Below, one piece after another: positions 6,072 to 14,304 of a stretch of DNA of 14,304 bases. The translations under genes and the position numbers were made by a program. The DNA is from an uncultured Bacteroidales bacterium (GTDB lineage: Bacteria; Bacteroidota; Bacteroidia; Bacteroidales; Paludibacteraceae). The stretch spans positions 1 through 14,304 of the forward strand of contig CAIYTJ010000133.1 of assembly GCA_903929065.1 (NCBI GenBank). The letters run 5' to 3'. The number at the start of each line of letters is the position of its first letter. Within the stretch, counting starts at the first letter, position 1. The notes under the pieces are model-generated. The model saw only the letters and a list, made by a program, of their open reading frames with translations. It was not told the DNA's origin and made no database searches.

Positions 6072-7574
6072 TTAATAACCTGTATTTTGAACTAAATTTG
6101 TGTTCAGTTGTATCTGTGAATTTGGTATCGGGAAAACTTCGTTTTTGTTTGCTTTAAATCCATTTCCCGCTAAAACAGTGGCAGCCTGACCGGTACGAAC
6201 TAAATCAAAGAAACGATCTTCTTCTAATGCAAATTCAGCTCTACGTTCGTCCCAAATATTTTGTAACGTAAGCGAATTTAAATCAGTCAGTTTTACTCTC
6301 TCACGTACTTTATTAACTGCTGAAAGGGCTGTAAATCCGCTCGTATTACCTTTTAGTGAGCCACGCACCTTTGCTTCGGCAAACATTAACAGCACGTCAG
6401 AATATCTGATTATGTGAACATCCTGATCAAAACCGTATCCATTATAACTCCATGTATTAAAAGCTGATGGAGTATAAACTTTTCCGTTATAAACCGGATT
6501 GGAACAAATTGTTTTGATACTGTCACCTTCAGGCGTTTTCGTTCCACGATATAAAAATGTAGCAGCTGCACGAACTGTTTCGCCACGTGTTGTAAAGAAA
6601 TTAAGCAGGTTGTTGCTTGGAGTACAAAATCCCCATCCCTGCATATTTCCAGGCGAATTTCCACGTGGACCCTGAACGTAAGCATAAGTCAGATAAGTCT
6701 GGTCGCCGTTCGATTTTCCCAGTGATGAACTTTCAATTTCAAATAATGATTCTTTGCTGTTTTTGTTATCAATAGAAAATTCCGAACGAAAATCTGGCAA
6801 TAAATCATACTTGCCTGAAGCCATAATGCGGTCGGTAAGTGAAGCCACCGAATCCCAGTTTGCTACCGGATTGGCAAATGAAGCATGATACATATGTACT
6901 TTTGCCTTTATCGCCATGGCGGTATATTTGGTAATGCGTCCTGCCCATTGTGAAGAATAGCTGGCGGGTAAAACATTAATTGCTTCCAGCAAATCTTTTT
7001 CAGCAAAACGGTAAATAGAGTCGGTTGATTCCTGTGTTTTTGCGGCTAATTGATCCGAAGTCAGAATTTTATCAATAACCGGAACTTTACCAAAAAGTCT
7101 TGCCAAATTGAAATAAGCATAGGCACGAATTACTTTTGCTTCACCGGTACATTGTCGAGTATAAGCTTTGTCATTAGCATTAAGCAAAGCACTTTCAAAC
7201 TTAGGCATTTGATAAATAGCATTATTCGCACTACTAACAATATCAAAATTTCCAACCCATAAATCATTTATTAACCCGTTAATTGAAGTAAAAGTAAATA
7301 AATCCATTTCGTTCATAGGCGGATTATCACCGGGAGTACTGCCTTTATCGGCATTATCCGAAGTAATTTCGAAAGCTCCGATATATTGAAAACCATGCAC
7401 ATTATCATTTCGCATGGAAGCGTATGCAGCACTTATAGGCAGAAATATGTTTTCGGCTTTGGTGTAATCCATTCCTGTTGAAGGAACTGTTGCTTCCGGT
7501 CGGATATTAAGGAAATCCTGACAACCGGTCAATATTGTAAAGCTCAAAACGGCTAAAATTATTTTCGTTTTCAT
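6072..7574 (-). CDS. SusD/RagB-family outer-membrane glycan-binding lipoprotein
   Basis: A 500-residue SusD homologue, the lipoprotein lid of a SusCD import complex. The signal ends in ILTGC, with Cys18 lipidated, followed directly by QDFLNIRPE, the usual SusD start. The N-terminal TPR-rich domain (about 20-220) includes GEAKVIRAYAYFNLARLFG (about 144-162), strongly conserved in the family. The C-terminal RagB/SusD domain ends with IWDERRAEFALEEDRFFDLVRTG and NEVFPIPNSQIQLN. It follows susC by 13 bp, so the two are co-translated and form one unit. Its role is to capture glucan oligosaccharides at the surface and close over SusC. Specificity for beta-1,2-linked glucose is inferred from the GH144 genes on both sides; binding residues cannot be picked out by eye. 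Confidence 0.95.
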   Translation of the reverse strand: MKTKIILAVLSFTILTGCQDFLNIRPEATVPSTGMDYTKAENIFLPISAAYASMRNDNVHGFQYIGAFEITSDNADKGSTPGDNPPMNEMDLFTFTSINGLINDLWVGNFDIVSSANNAIYQMPKFESALLNANDKAYTRQCTGEAKVIRAYAYFNLARLFGKVPVIDKILTSDQLAAKTQESTDSIYRFAEKDLLEAINVLPASYSSQWAGRITKYTAMAIKAKVHMYHASFANPVANWDSVASLTDRIMASGKYDLLPDFRSEFSIDNKNSKESLFEIESSSLGKSNGDQTYLTYAYVQGPRGNSPGNMQGWGFCTPSNNLLNFFTTRGETVRAAATFLYRGTKTPEGDSIKTICSNPVYNGKVYTPSAFNTWSYNGYGFDQDVHIIRYSDVLLMFAEAKVRGSLKGNTSGFTALSAVNKVRERVKLTDLNSLTLQNIWDERRAEFALEEDRFFDLVRTGQAATVLAGNGFKANKNEVFPIPNSQIQLNTNLVQNTGY

Positions 7575-7587
7575 ATTATATTTCAGA

Positions 7588-10500
7588 TTATAAGTTAATT
7601 TTTAGACCGATTGTATAAACTGCCTGCATGGGATAAACATTCGTATCAACACCATTGCTGATAGGTGTTCCACTTACTTCGGGTGAAAATCCGTTATAGG
7701 TGAAATAGGTGAATGGCCGTTGGGCAGAAAGGTAAACCCGCAGATTTTTCATTCCTATCAATTTATCAAAAGTGTAACCAACCTGAATGTTCTGAATCCT
7801 GACGTAAGAGCCATCTTCAACAAAAAATGAAAGTGAATTTGCAATATCACCACTGTTATAAGCATCGGCTGAAGGGTAAGTCTGCGAATGATTAGCAGCC
7901 GTCCACACATTTTTAACAAAATTCAAATCGAAGTTTCCATCAGCAAAAACGTTTCGGTTCATTCGTTTGGCATTCAGAATTTTATTACCAAATTGTCCCT
8001 GAAGGGTTACACTCACATCCAACTTTTTATAATTCAAACTGAAATCAATGCCCGATGTCAACCACGGAATAGCACTTCCTAAAAAGATTTTGTCAGCTTC
8101 AGTAATTACTTTATCGCCGTTTTGGTCTTTGAATTTAAAATAACCGGCACTCCGGTATCCGGCAAAACTAACAGGATCGCTCAACGCCTGACCTTCTGTA
8201 TTATAAACACCTACAATCTGATAACCCCAAAAACCACCTATCGGGTAACCAACTTTAGTTTGTGTGGCATAAGTACCACCAATCTGTGCACCCGGTATCG
8301 GAGTGTTTCGTCCATTCAGTGACAATACTTTGTTTTCAATAGTTGTTGCATTGAATCCGATATGATATGAGAAATCTTTATCAATTTTTTCATCCCAGTT
8401 TAAATTCAGTTCAGCACCCTGATTTTGAACTGTTCCATTGTTAGACAATAAATTTGCTACGCCGCCGCCTGTTGCAATTGGTGCTTCGAAAACGACATTA
8501 TTGGTAGTGCGGTTATAATAATCGAGCGAACCGCTTAATTTCTGGCCAACCAGACTGAAGTCGAAACCAAGGTCAAATTCATTCACAACTTCCCATTTAA
8601 GATAGTTCTGAACCACTGTTTGAGATCCAACACCCGGTACAAGTATGTTTCCAAATATGGCTGAACTGGCAGTCCCTGTTGTTCCTAATATTACTGCCGA
8701 ATTTGCCGGAACATTATCATTACCCAGCATTCCGTAACTGGCCCGCGCTTTCAAATACTGGAAAAATGACTGGTTTTTCATAAAATCTTCACCAGTTAGT
8801 ATCCAACCGAGTCCAAGTGATGGAAAATAGCCCCATTTGTCCTGATATTTGGAACTTCCATCAGCACGGAATGTCAATGTTGCCAAATATTTATCAGCAT
8901 AATTGTAAGTTCCACGCGTGAAGAAAGAAACACCGTTGTAAGTATATCCACCGTCTGTTGTTGACTGATTACTTGAAGAACCGTTTACAAGGTAAATGGA
9001 TTGAGCATCAAAACCGGGTACATTAATTGCGCTTCCGGTCAACCAGGATTGTTTTTCAATTCTGGTAGACTGTCCAAGTAAAACACTGAAACTGTTTTGT
9101 CCTACTTTATTAGTATAAGTCAACAGATTATCAATTATTTGTTTGGTAGTCAGATTAAAAGTTTTTGTCAGACTGGAACTTGTAACGCCCTGCGAACCTC
9201 CGACATTATATTGGGGTGTGTAATTTTGTTTTTTAAAGAAAACATAATCCAAATTATATGAGGTTTTGAATTTAAGTTTTGAACCAAGTGCAAATTCAGC
9301 AAAAGCCGAAAAGATCATGTTCAATCCGTCTTCTTTTTGATTATTGTAATAAGCCGTTGCTACCGGATTTCCGTATTGGTTCCCAAAACCATATTGTTGT
9401 GGTGAACCGAACAAAACGGGATAAGCTCCGGTATTGGTGTTGTCATATGGCTTATAAACCGGTGGATTTACGAAAGCCTGAAAAAATGCATTATTATCTG
9501 GACTATTCTTGGTGTAATTGGAAACCACCGTATTAAATCCCATGTTAAGCCAACTGGTTACCTTCTGGTCCAACCGTGCACGGAAATTATACCGCTGATA
9601 GTCATTTACAGCATTCATTATTCCTTCCTGATAGAAGTAATTACCACCAAATGAATAATTTGTTTTTTCAGTTCCACCCGAAATATCAATGGTGTGACTG
9701 TGAATCAACGCATTTCTAACTAACTGGCTGTACCAATCTGTTGAAGTCGGATAACTGGCTGCTACTTTCGGAACATATCCTATTGTATTGACATTGGCAG
9801 CATTCAATGTTTGTACATACTGATCTTTATTGGCCAGTTTCATAACATTTACGGGTATCTGATAACCGGCATAACCATCATAACTGACATTGACCTGATC
9901 CATTTTACCTTTTTTAGTTGTAACCAACACAACTCCATTGGCAGCACGAACTCCATAAATAGCTGCTGCAGAAGCATCTTTCAGAACAGTAAGGTCTTCA
10001 ATATCACTGCTGCTAAGAAAATCGATATTATCTACGAAAACGTTATCAACCACATAGAGTGGATTACCGTAATTGCCGATAGAACCCAAACCACGGATTT
10101 TTACATCTGGTCCCTGTCCGGGGACACCACTGTTTACCACCTGAACACCAGCCATATGTCCCTGTAATGCTGACATTGGATTTGAAGTAATTTGCTTGTT
10201 CAGATCACTTCCTTTCACCGTAGAAATTGGTGCAGTCATATCTTTCACTTTCTGAGTACCATAACCAACAACTACCACTTCTTCCAGATTTTGAGTGTTT
10301 GAAACCATCAAAATCTTTATTTGATTGTTGTTTTTAATTACAGTTTCCTGACTTACATAACCAATATATGAAATAGATAAAGTTGTTTCTTTGGGAATTA
10401 CAAGTGTAAATTTCCCATCTAAATCTGTTACTGTTCCGTTATTGGTTCCTTTTTGAATAACTGTTGCACCAATTAATGGTTCTCCTGACTTAAAATCAAC

Positions 10501-10590
10501 TACTACTCCGCTAATATTGAAATTCTGTGCGAAAAGCGATGTTGCTGATAAAAGTAAAATCATTAAGATTAAAATTATCCCTTTTTTCAT
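7588..10590 (-). CDS. SusC/RagA-family TonB-dependent outer-membrane transporter
   Basis: A 1000-residue TonB-dependent transporter. The signal peptide ends at about Ala21 (SLFA, cut before Gln). Residues about 24-103 are a CarboxypepD_reg-like domain (ISGVVVDFKSGEPLIGATV and the DLDGKFTL loop). A TonB-box-like segment LEEVVVVGYG (about 102-111) leads to the plug (about 115-230), with the SusC signature GVPGQGPDVKIRG and LYVVDN. The rest is a 22-strand-type barrel. Near residue 823 lies the family's Asp-rich loop (KDQNGDKVITEAD). There is no N-terminal STN domain, so signalling through an anti-sigma factor is not expected. It forms the import channel with the SusD encoded 13 bp downstream and starts 26 bp after the first GH144 gene. 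It probably imports beta-1,2-gluco-oligosaccharides. The frame is intact throughout. Confidence 0.96.
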   Translation of the reverse strand: MKKGIILILMILLLSATSLFAQNFNISGVVVDFKSGEPLIGATVIQKGTNNGTVTDLDGKFTLVIPKETTLSISYIGYVSQETVIKNNNQIKILMVSNTQNLEEVVVVGYGTQKVKDMTAPISTVKGSDLNKQITSNPMSALQGHMAGVQVVNSGVPGQGPDVKIRGLGSIGNYGNPLYVVDNVFVDNIDFLSSSDIEDLTVLKDASAAAIYGVRAANGVVLVTTKKGKMDQVNVSYDGYAGYQIPVNVMKLANKDQYVQTLNAANVNTIGYVPKVAASYPTSTDWYSQLVRNALIHSHTIDISGGTEKTNYSFGGNYFYQEGIMNAVNDYQRYNFRARLDQKVTSWLNMGFNTVVSNYTKNSPDNNAFFQAFVNPPVYKPYDNTNTGAYPVLFGSPQQYGFGNQYGNPVATAYYNNQKEDGLNMIFSAFAEFALGSKLKFKTSYNLDYVFFKKQNYTPQYNVGGSQGVTSSSLTKTFNLTTKQIIDNLLTYTNKVGQNSFSVLLGQSTRIEKQSWLTGSAINVPGFDAQSIYLVNGSSSNQSTTDGGYTYNGVSFFTRGTYNYADKYLATLTFRADGSSKYQDKWGYFPSLGLGWILTGEDFMKNQSFFQYLKARASYGMLGNDNVPANSAVILGTTGTASSAIFGNILVPGVGSQTVVQNYLKWEVVNEFDLGFDFSLVGQKLSGSLDYYNRTTNNVVFEAPIATGGGVANLLSNNGTVQNQGAELNLNWDEKIDKDFSYHIGFNATTIENKVLSLNGRNTPIPGAQIGGTYATQTKVGYPIGGFWGYQIVGVYNTEGQALSDPVSFAGYRSAGYFKFKDQNGDKVITEADKIFLGSAIPWLTSGIDFSLNYKKLDVSVTLQGQFGNKILNAKRMNRNVFADGNFDLNFVKNVWTAANHSQTYPSADAYNSGDIANSLSFFVEDGSYVRIQNIQVGYTFDKLIGMKNLRVYLSAQRPFTYFTYNGFSPEVSGTPISNGVDTNVYPMQAVYTIGLKINL

Positions 10591-10616
10591 GTTCTATTAA
10601 ATTTTTACAGGTTAGA

Positions 10617-12200
10617 TTATTTGACTGTTTTAAATCCTAATTTATTTAATCCGTTCTGAATCTCACTATTGCTCATGAATAATTTCCAAAGTAATCCGCT
10701 TCTATAATTTTCAATCATAACCGCTATAGGTCCCTGATCGATGGCAAGATAAGTGTGAACAACCTGTTGACCTTCAGTTAAATCCATATTGAATGCATCA
10801 TAAAAACCAAATTTTCCGAACACAATATTTCCATTATCGTAATAAAAATGTTTCAATGCCTTCAGCGATTCTGATGGAGTATAAACTATTGAAGAAAGTG
10901 CTGCGGTGGGTGAAATGGTTCCGTTTTCAGAGTCGGTACCTAAATCATGCGTCGTATAACCATCTATTGGATCGTCGGAGGCAGTGAATCCCCAACAATT
11001 TTCTCCATATTCTTTGTGTTTTTTAGGATTTTCTTTCGCATAAGCTAACTGGATTAATGCATGAGCCCGGTTCCGATCAAAATAATTGGTGTATTTGTCG
11101 GATAGACCATTCGGGTTCAATCCTAAAAAAGAATAATGTGTAAAAAACAGAGGACCGCCGTACTCCATTCCCAAATCAAGCTTGATTCCATAATATTTCT
11201 TTCCGTTCAGGAAATAGCTTGAGTTAGTATAACAATTCTGATATACAGAAGGTTCGATTGGAAAGGTTGGCGATGATGCTGCAAGTACATATGTTATCAA
11301 TGTTTCATCAAATCCGGTAATTCGATGGTTAATTTTAAAACCAAATTCCTTTGACCAGTGCCAGTATAGTGAGTTTTTAGTGCCCTGAGTATACCAGTTC
11401 CATTCAATTCCCTCCCAAAGTCTTGTAATACGGTTTACCAATGCTTTTTCGTCATCATTTCCTTTTCGAAAATATTCACGGGCTGTCAACAAACCTTCAG
11501 TCATAAAAGCAGTTTCCACTAAATCACCACCATTATCATATTGACTGAAGTTCTTTAATTTACCGGTGTTTCCATCATACCAATGTCCCCAGGCACCATG
11601 AAAACGTTCGGCTTTTTCCAGAAAAGTGACGATTTTCTCAATGGTTTTATATGCTTCGGACCGACTGAAATAATTTCTTTCAGCTCCTGCAATAAGTGCC
11701 ATTATTCCGAAACCACTTCCACCAATAGTAACGATTTCACCGTTATCATCATTGCTGCGTTCCAATGCCATTCCGCTGTATCGCTGAGAATTATCGTAAA
11801 AATAACGGGTTGTATATCGTTGCGTCATATCCAGTAAGTCTTCATCACTAGCCGGACGAACTTTGACTAAAACTTCAAATTTTGATGCATCTTTATTAGT
11901 GACATCCAATCCTTTCGGCAAAATCCGGTAAATAAAAGTTTGTTCATTCTGAACCTGTTTTCCGAAGAAATCCAGGTAAATATTAGTATTTGATTCGCCT
12001 GCTTTTACAAAGTCTTTAGCCCCATTTTCAGAACGATAAATTTCATATATAAATCCCACCCGGTTTTCCCAGGTTAGCTCAGCATGAGCAGAATAGCCAA
12101 TTCCATGTATTTTATTTGGCACAACATAATTCAACTTTTCAGCCATACAATTGCTGAAAGTCAGAATTAAAAAACTGAATATAATTAATTTTCTAGCCAT
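10617..12200 (-). CDS. GH144-type beta-1,2-glucan hydrolase (Fn3-like + catalytic domain)
   Basis: A 527-residue paralogue of the enzyme encoded at 3352-4998. A hydrophobic signal covers residues 1-20. The Cys at 18 follows Ser-Asn, a poor lipobox, so signal peptidase I cleavage near CMA and a soluble periplasmic protein are more likely. Residues about 28-115 resemble a fibronectin type III module (AELTWENRVGFIYEIYRS, TFIYRILPKG). The catalytic domain (about 120-527) has GSGFGIMA, GHWYDGNTGK, DNGGDLVETAF, YWHWSK, GFDET, YGGPLFFTHYSFLGLNP, NCWGFTASD and AIDQGPIAVMIENYR. Asp226, Glu229 and Glu299 correspond to the presumed acidic active-site residues. It starts 1 bp after the GH3 stop, so the two are translationally coupled. 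A periplasmic trimming role on imported oligosaccharides, possibly releasing sophorose as reported for a Parabacteroides GH144 enzyme, is inferred. Confidence 0.86.
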   Translation of the reverse strand: MARKLIIFSFLILTFSNCMAEKLNYVVPNKIHGIGYSAHAELTWENRVGFIYEIYRSENGAKDFVKAGESNTNIYLDFFGKQVQNEQTFIYRILPKGLDVTNKDASKFEVLVKVRPASDEDLLDMTQRYTTRYFYDNSQRYSGMALERSNDDNGEIVTIGGSGFGIMALIAGAERNYFSRSEAYKTIEKIVTFLEKAERFHGAWGHWYDGNTGKLKNFSQYDNGGDLVETAFMTEGLLTAREYFRKGNDDEKALVNRITRLWEGIEWNWYTQGTKNSLYWHWSKEFGFKINHRITGFDETLITYVLAASSPTFPIEPSVYQNCYTNSSYFLNGKKYYGIKLDLGMEYGGPLFFTHYSFLGLNPNGLSDKYTNYFDRNRAHALIQLAYAKENPKKHKEYGENCWGFTASDDPIDGYTTHDLGTDSENGTISPTAALSSIVYTPSESLKALKHFYYDNGNIVFGKFGFYDAFNMDLTEGQQVVHTYLAIDQGPIAVMIENYRSGLLWKLFMSNSEIQNGLNKLGFKTVK

Positions 12201-12201
12201 T

Positions 12202-14304
12202 TTAGTTTAATTTAAAATTCGTTTCTTTTACATCTCTCGAATTTCCACCTATAAACAATTTAAAATCTCCCGGTTCAGTACCATAAGTCATATCAAGTCG
12301 GTGAAAAGCCAGCATATCAGGTTTAATAGTGAAAGTGACCACTTTACTTTCGCCCACTTTTAATGCAATTTTTTCAAAACCCTTCAACTCTTTTACCGGT
12401 CGTGTTACACTTCCAACCAAGTCCCGAATGTAACATTGTACAACTTCTTCTCCATCTGCAGTTCCTGTATTTGTTATATTTACAGAAGCAGTCAGTTCGC
12501 CTTTATCTGTAAGGGTATTGGTAGAAAGTTTAATATCGGAATAAACAAAAGTGGTGTAACTCAGTCCAAATCCAAATGGGAAAAGTGGATCGTTGGGACA
12601 ATCAATATACCTTGATTTGTACTTTGGATCTTTTAAATACAAAGGTCTGCCTGTGTTTTTTTCTGCATAATAAATCGGAACTTGTCCCAAATTACGTGGA
12701 AAAGTCATGGTTAGTTTTCCTGAAGGGTTGTATTCCCCGAAAAGTACATGTGTAATTGCTTTTCCGCCCATTGTGCCTGAGAACCATGTTTCCAGCATGG
12801 CATCTGCCAATTCGTTTTCAGTTGATAAATCTAATGGTCGACCATTCATTAAAACTACCACGATTGGTTTATTCAGAGTTTTTAGTTTTTGCAACAATTC
12901 GGTTTGAACACCCGGAATATTTATACTGGTCCTGCTTGTGGCTTCACCACTTATATCCCAGCTTTCGCCAATTACCAATACAATTTTTGATGCATGTTGT
13001 GCAGCTGCCATGGCAGCCGGAAATCCACTTCTGTCAGTTCCTGAAGTTTTACAACCCTCGGCATAAATTACATTTTGTTCTCCGTTATAGGATTTAATTT
13101 CATCCAACGTTGATTTCACAAAATTCCAGTCTCCTGCTGCCTTCCACGAACCAAGTAAATCGCGGGTAGAAGCAGCCAGTTGGCCAATAACTGCAATTTT
13201 TTCTCCTTTTTTCAGTGGTAAAACTCCGTTATTGTTTTTCAACAGAACCATCGATCTTTTCGCAACATCAAAAGCAGCTTCCAAATGAGCCGGTGAATAT
13301 ATTTCACGTTTTTCGCGTGCCTCGTTACAATAACGGTATGGATCATCAAACAGTCCGAGCATAAATTTTACGGTTAGAATCCTTCGAACAGCATCGTTTA
13401 TTAATTTGATTGGAACTTCACCATTTTCTACTTGTTTTTTCAGGTATTTGAAATAAACTTCACCCTGCAAATCCATATCCACTCCAGCTTTGACAGCTAA
13501 TAATCCTGCTTCAGCCTCATTGGCAACTATGCCATGGTTAACCATTTCATTAATTGAAGTATAATCAGTCACAACAAAGCCTTTAAAACCAAGTTGATTT
13601 CGTAATAGATCAGTCAAAAGGTATTTATTACCGCTGGCAGGAACACCATCCAATTCATTGAATGATGTCATGACACTCATTGCCCCGGCATCAACGGCAG
13701 CTTTATATGGCGGCAAATAAGTATCCAGAAATACACGTTGTGACATATCTACTGTATTATAATCGCGACCTGCAAGCGGAGCTCCATAAGCAGCAAAATG
13801 TTTTACACATGCTAAAATTGTAAGTGTATCCGCCAGATTATTACCCTGAAATCCATGAACGCGGGCTGCTGCTATTTTAGATCCAAGAAAAGGATCTTCT
13901 CCGGCACCTTCCGAAATCCGTCCCCAACGTGGTTCGTATGATATATCGCACATGGGAGCAAATGTCCAGTTTATGCCTGAAGCTGCAGCTTCGGCAGCAG
14001 AAACACGTGCTGATTTTTCAATGGCTTTCAAATCCCAGGAAGTCGATTCACCCAATGAAATAGGAAAAATTGTTTTATGTCCGTGTATCACATCATAACC
14101 GAAAAGCAACGGAATCTTCATTCTGGATTCTTCTACTGCAATTTTTTGGAGCTTTCTGGTATAGGCCACTGTGTGAGCATTAAATATATTTCCACAATTT
14201 CCTTTACGAATATCATCTATATATCCTTTTTTAAGCGATGGTCCGGTTACATCCCAATCACTTGAATATAAAACCATTTGACCGATTTTTTCATCAAGTG
14301 TCAT
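12202..14304 (-). CDS. GH3 beta-glucosidase, 5'-truncated by the window edge
   Basis: 700 visible residues of a glycoside hydrolase family 3 enzyme. The first visible residues, MTLDEKIGQM, are the conserved opening of the barrel; the Met at the very edge is probably internal and the signal peptide lies outside. Visible-residue numbering: TIM barrel about 1-320, with KHF at 168-170 and the nucleophile Asp247 in GFVVTDY; alpha/beta sandwich about 345-580, with the acid/base Glu454 in SGEATSR; C-terminal Fn3-like domain about 615-690, starting at GEEVVQCYIRD. All key residues are present. It probably removes glucose from beta-1,2-linked disaccharides or oligosaccharides (sophorose), by analogy with GH3 enzymes described beside GH144 genes in Bacteroidota; other beta-glucosides cannot be excluded. 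It appears to be the first visible gene of the operon. Confidence 0.93.
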   Translation of the reverse strand: MTLDEKIGQMVLYSSDWDVTGPSLKKGYIDDIRKGNCGNIFNAHTVAYTRKLQKIAVEESRMKIPLLFGYDVIHGHKTIFPISLGESTSWDLKAIEKSARVSAAEAAASGINWTFAPMCDISYEPRWGRISEGAGEDPFLGSKIAAARVHGFQGNNLADTLTILACVKHFAAYGAPLAGRDYNTVDMSQRVFLDTYLPPYKAAVDAGAMSVMTSFNELDGVPASGNKYLLTDLLRNQLGFKGFVVTDYTSINEMVNHGIVANEAEAGLLAVKAGVDMDLQGEVYFKYLKKQVENGEVPIKLINDAVRRILTVKFMLGLFDDPYRYCNEAREKREIYSPAHLEAAFDVAKRSMVLLKNNNGVLPLKKGEKIAVIGQLAASTRDLLGSWKAAGDWNFVKSTLDEIKSYNGEQNVIYAEGCKTSGTDRSGFPAAMAAAQHASKIVLVIGESWDISGEATSRTSINIPGVQTELLQKLKTLNKPIVVVLMNGRPLDLSTENELADAMLETWFSGTMGGKAITHVLFGEYNPSGKLTMTFPRNLGQVPIYYAEKNTGRPLYLKDPKYKSRYIDCPNDPLFPFGFGLSYTTFVYSDIKLSTNTLTDKGELTASVNITNTGTADGEEVVQCYIRDLVGSVTRPVKELKGFEKIALKVGESKVVTFTIKPDMLAFHRLDMTYGTEPGDFKLFIGGNSRDVKETNFKLN

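Noticed and set aside
9811..10167. 118-residue plus-strand open frame antisense to the SusC plug region
   Set aside because: It mirrors the conserved SusC plug coding sequence and shows no domain. An antisense RNA there is possible, as in some Bacteroides loci, but no matching promoter box was identified.
12756..13097. 113-residue plus-strand open frame in the GH3 gene
   Set aside because: It is antisense to the catalytic region of an intact GH3 enzyme and has no supporting features.
14302..14304. ATG at the right edge as the GH3 start
   Set aside because: The visible sequence begins at the conserved MTLDEKIGQM barrel motif, which in this family follows a signal peptide and an N-terminal helix, so the true start is outside the window.

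Overview
The window looks like a chromosomal piece of a Bacteroidota bacterium. The evidence is a SusC/SusD pair, lipoprotein signals ending in Cys, very A/T-rich leaders without Shine-Dalgarno sequences, and a promoter-like TAnnTTTG box. Bacteroidales or a near relative is my guess; the sequence does not fix a genus.

Most of the window (about 3.2-14.3 kb) is one minus-strand polysaccharide utilization locus. In transcription order it encodes a GH3 beta-glucosidase (cut by the right edge), a GH144-type glucanase with an N-terminal Fn3-like domain, SusC, SusD, a LamG-fold lipoprotein, a second GH144-type lipoprotein with an N-terminal Big_5-like domain, and, after an apparent intrinsic terminator, an SLC45-like MFS sugar transporter. 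GH144 together with a GH3 points to beta-1,2-glucan (linear or cyclic glucans such as those of Rhizobiales) as the substrate. In the proposed scheme, the LamG protein and SusD capture glucan at the surface, the lipid-anchored GH144 cuts it, SusCD imports oligosaccharides, the second GH144 trims them (perhaps to sophorose), GH3 releases glucose, and the MFS protein carries sugar into the cytoplasm. No regulator is visible; the operon promoter and any hybrid two-component or SusR-like regulator would lie beyond the right edge.

Spacing is tight from GH3 to SusD (gaps of 1, 26 and 13 bp). A 102-bp A/T-rich gap separates susD from the LamG gene, and a 71-bp gap holding a strong hairpin plus T-run separates the LamG gene from the second GH144 gene. 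Another hairpin plus T-run lies between that gene and the MFS gene, so expression probably steps down along the locus.

The left end differs. An orphan BtuF/FepB-like metal-chelate-binding lipoprotein gene (minus strand) follows the MFS gene, behind its own promoter-like box, a TTTACCA-type tandem repeat and an unusual inverted-repeat leader. It converges, with a 7-bp gap, on the 3' end of a very A/T-rich plus-strand gene of unknown function cut by the left edge. No rRNA, tRNA, CRISPR, transposase or integrase was seen, and no stretch over 300 bp lacks a gene.
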